A DNA stretch of 27,203 nt from contig CAKRQU010000023.1 of NCBI GenBank assembly GCA_934394585.1, positions 1 to 27,203 on the forward strand. Reading direction: 5' to 3'. A model generated the notes under the pieces. It had not been told where the DNA came from and did not search any database. It was given only the letters and a program-made list of their open reading frames with translations. Shown here piece after piece: positions 25,002 through 27,203 of the stretch (positions are counted from its first letter, which is position 1; every line of letters begins with the position of its first letter). The DNA comes from an uncultured Eubacteriales bacterium. GTDB lineage: Bacteria > Bacillota > Clostridia > Oscillospirales > CAG-272. Position numbers and translations under genes: made by a program.

Positions 25002-26864
25002 TCAGGAGTTGGGTTTTGCGGCACCGCAGTTTCTACATGTGTCTTTCCCTATAAAATTGTGCTTGCCGAAATCCGGATGAGTATAGAAGGAATTGGCGTA
25101 AGTATCGCATTTGCATTCCGGTTCTTTATTAAGTTCAACTTCTACACCATCTTTAATTCCAATAAATTTTACATCGTCGTCCGCAGATATGGAATATTGA
25201 TTGTTTCCAAACGCAGCCCTAGTTCTCGTAAAGAGCGCCGCTTTGCCCTTATATATTATTTTACCCGAACCTGTTATTTTTAAATTTCCATAGAAGAATC
25301 TACTATAGGTTTCTATACCATCTACAGTGTCCACATCAACTGTGAGAGTGTGTCCATGGAGGTTCAGCGTTGTTGTGCCGTATTTGCCATCGCTGTCTTT
25401 ACCGGCATAGATAGAAAAATAGTAGGTTTTACTTAATTCTGAATATTTTGCATCGCCCAAGGTCAATGTAAGATCACTTGTAAGGGTTATATTCTTGTCG
25501 CCATGAATATCAGTTCTCTTCAAATCTTCAAGAGCTGCCTTTCCCTGTCCGCAAACCGAGCAATTTCCGCTGGCATCGTATGTGTGAAAGGTTATAGGTG
25601 TGACTGTCTGTGCTTTAATAACTTTATTGCAAGCCTCACAATGACTGCCTTCTGTCTTGCCTGTCTCTTTGCATGTTGCCGCTACAGCTGCATCTGTAAC
25701 AACCGTGTGTCCCGTCGCGGAAATGGTTTCCGTCTTTGTTGTTTTACATCCTGTACATGTGTAGGTCTTTACGCCTGTTTCTGTGCAGGTGGCAGGTGTT
25801 GTAACTTTGCCGTCGCCCCAATTATGGTTTCCTGTAGCGGGGATTGGCTTTGTTTCAGTAGCACCGCAAGAACACTTGCGCATCTGTGAACCGCTAACAG
25901 TGCAAGTAGGAGCCTCCACTGTCGACCAGTCACTCCACTCATGTACATGAGGTGTTGTCGTAGTTGCCGTAGTTTCGGCGGGTTTCGCAGATGCAGATGT
26001 GGATGCAGACGTAGATGTGGAAGCAGTCGTGCCGCTTGTCTCTGCCTGTGCTTTGTATCCGCAAACTGTGCAAACGCCGTTGCTCATACTATGAGAAACT
26101 TTGTCTATTGCTGTATTGCACAGAGCGCATACGTGCCAGTGTCCGGCATCATCGCTGAGCCATGTGCTGCCTGCTACGTGAGCATTGGGATTTACAGCTA
26201 TTTCTGGACGTCCGCTGATTTCGGTGCTTGCATCTGCATCGGAATACCATTTGCCGCATGAGCATACATAGCAATCGGAATAACCTTTTGCTTTACATGT
26301 AGCAGCTATTCCGGCTATTTTTGTAAGCGTAGAAGCGGAGCATGTATGTGCAACAGGCGGCTCTTCATTCGACTTTTCAAAAAGCTTTATATTTATGGTG
26401 TATGTCGCATAAATCATGGTCGTGTTTTCGTCAAAATTGAGCTGTTTCAGTATTTCTTTTATACTGTCGGGTTTGCGCCAGTCTGCTATTGCGCCGCTGT
26501 CGTCGCTTATTGCGCCGTTCTTGGCAAGCTCTGCAATAACAGCGTCAAATCCGCCGTCTGCAGATACAGGGTTGCCCTTGTATGTAATAATTCTTCCTGC
26601 CTCGGCGCTGTAACCGTATACATATATATCTGTTCCCTTTTTGGAAAGAACGATTATATCTGCAGCGTCATCTCCGCCGTCAAGAATGTTTGCCAGCATC
26701 TCCGTCACGGCGTTTTTCGCGTCCACGAGAGCTGTTGCTTCGTTTGCTTTTTTCACGAGGTTTGCATAAGTCGGGATCAGCACAGCCGCCAGTATTGCGA
26801 CCACTGCGATGACGATTACCAGCTCTACAACCGTGAAAGCATGTTTTCTGGTTTTCTTAGTCAT
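25002..26864 (-). CDS. Type IV pilin-like protein fused to Cys-rich repeats
   Basis: A 620-aa surface protein. Residues 1-32 are a type IV prepilin/pseudopilin leader and helix: basic KKTRKHA, then FTVVEL, with cleavage expected after Ala9, a methylatable Phe10 and Glu14 (the +5 Glu). A pilin-like globular part runs to about 170. Residues 175-268 hold CxxC pairs (CSC, CALC, CTVC), and 277-304 form a Ser/Thr/Ala linker. Residues 305-440 hold repeats of the type TCTETGVKTYTCTGC with ATGH ends, seen in many Clostridia surface proteins. Residues 445-580 look beta-rich, and a last CRNC pair is near the end. AAGGAG is 8 bp from the ATG. No pilus assembly gene is in the window. Whether it enters a pilus is unknown. 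Confidence 0.85.
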   Translation of the reverse strand: MTKKTRKHAFTVVELVIVIAVVAILAAVLIPTYANLVKKANEATALVDAKNAVTEMLANILDGGDDAADIIVLSKKGTDIYVYGYSAEAGRIITYKGNPVSADGGFDAVIAELAKNGAISDDSGAIADWRKPDSIKEILKQLNFDENTTMIYATYTINIKLFEKSNEEPPVAHTCSASTLTKIAGIAATCKAKGYSDCYVCSCGKWYSDADASTEISGRPEIAVNPNAHVAGSTWLSDDAGHWHVCALCNTAIDKVSHSMSNGVCTVCGYKAQAETSGTTASTSTSASTSASAKPAETTATTTTPHVHEWSDWSTVEAPTCTVSGSQMRKCSCGATETKPIPATGNHNWGDGKVTTPATCTETGVKTYTCTGCKTTKTETISATGHTVVTDAAVAATCKETGKTEGSHCEACNKVIKAQTVTPITFHTYDASGNCSVCGQGKAALEDLKRTDIHGDKNITLTSDLTLTLGDAKYSELSKTYYFSIYAGKDSDGKYGTTTLNLHGHTLTVDVDTVDGIETYSRFFYGNLKITGSGKIIYKGKAALFTRTRAAFGNNQYSISADDDVKFIGIKDGVEVELNKEPECKCDTYANSFYTHPDFGKHNFIGKDTCRNCGAAKPNS

Positions 26865-26913
26865 GATTATTTCTCCTTTTTCAAAAATTTAAAATATATT
26901 TTCCCCCGCAAAG

Positions 26914-27051
26914 GGGGTAAATACCGTATTGTAGTGCGGCGGACGCGCCGCCGTCGGTCAACCCTTCCACCGCTTCGCGGTCCCCCTCCCCTATCCTCGG
27001 CTCCGCCGAGGCAGTAGAGGCAACACGAGGAGCTGCAGGGGTAAATACCGT
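26914..27051. repeat. GC-rich three-hairpin insert flanked by 14-bp direct repeats
   Basis: The 14-mer GGGGTAAATACCGT occurs at 26914-26927 and 27038-27051. Between the copies are hairpins CGGCGG/CCGCCG (26937-26953), ACCGC/GCGGT (26969-26981) and CCTCGGC/GCCGAGG (26995-27011). The surroundings are AT-rich. The 339-bp stretch 26865-27203 otherwise holds only the next two features. Confidence 0.75.
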
Positions 27052-27062
27052 GAAAAAAATTT

Positions 27063-27108
27063 AAGCAGGCAGAGCTGCACGAATTTTTTCGTGCAGCTCT
27101 GCCTGCTT
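27063..27108 (-). terminator. Perfect 21-bp hairpin, likely terminator of a gene beyond the right edge
   Basis: Stem AAGCAGGCAGAGCTGCACGA with the matching arm at 27088-27108 and loop TTTT. On the minus strand it is followed by AAATTTTTTT, so it would end a minus-strand transcript entering from the right. No such gene is visible in the window. Confidence 0.65.
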
Positions 27109-27170
27109 ATCAGTTACATATATTTAATTTTTGCGCGACAAAAGAATCGCTTACAAAGCGATATAAATAG

Positions 27171-27203
<33 letters not shown>

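Overview
The window looks like a piece of chromosome from an anaerobic, gut-type Firmicute (class Clostridia). The basis is strong AGGAGG ribosome-binding sites, TTGACA-N17-TATAAT promoters, many U-tailed intrinsic terminators, TTG/GTG starts, a type III glutamine synthetase, the TrmK-Nif3 gene pair, a methylglyoxal synthase and a surface protein with Clostridia-type Cys repeats. Genus cannot be decided from the sequence. No phage, CRISPR array, plasmid gene or recognisable transposase was seen.

Layout. 1-554: partial repeat element (copy D), terminator and tRNA-Ser(GGA) on the minus strand. 555-2792: lipoprotein metallophosphoesterase. 2839-3600: repeat copy A. 3605-5868: consensus promoter, then a PII-like protein, a CPA2 antiporter and a CmpB-like membrane protein. 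5890-7920: phosphoribosyltransferase and M20 dipeptidase. 8094-10166 (minus): EF-G-like GTPase, divergent from a DUF1858 protein (10477-10680). 10797-13750: trmK, nif3-like, mgsA, SanA-like and YccF genes, tightly packed. 13798-14380: repeat copy B. 14432-17469 (minus): glnN with its own promoter and a leader hairpin, and an 8-TM protein. 17579-20057: ArsR-type zinc sensor and His/Cys-rich P1B-type ATPase. 20106-20846: repeat copy C. 20881-23859 (minus): YkuE-like phosphoesterase and GH78 alpha-L-rhamnosidase, divergent from a PHP phosphoesterase (24026-24883). 25002-26864 (minus): pilin-like protein fused to Cys-rich repeats. 26865-27203: small hairpin cluster, long perfect hairpin and a GTCT microsatellite running off the edge.

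The most unusual thing is the repeat family A/B/C/D. Its core is 512-513 bp in all three complete copies. It is bounded by hairpins whose loops are complementary to each other, has several conserved and partly covarying long-range pairings including a pseudoknot, and ends in its own U-tailed terminator with an invariant stem and variable loop. In all four cases it sits directly behind another gene's intrinsic terminator, in that gene's orientation. The apparent reading frame inside it is broken by an indel in copy B. I read it as a non-coding structured RNA and/or a non-autonomous mobile element that targets terminators. I do not recognise it as a named family.

Functional groupings: metal homeostasis (ArsR sensor, operator and efflux ATPase in one unit), cation/proton exchange with a possible PII-type regulator, nitrogen assimilation (glnN), plant-glycan use (rhamnosidase), and RNA modification or housekeeping (trmK, nif3, tRNA-Ser, EF-G paralog).
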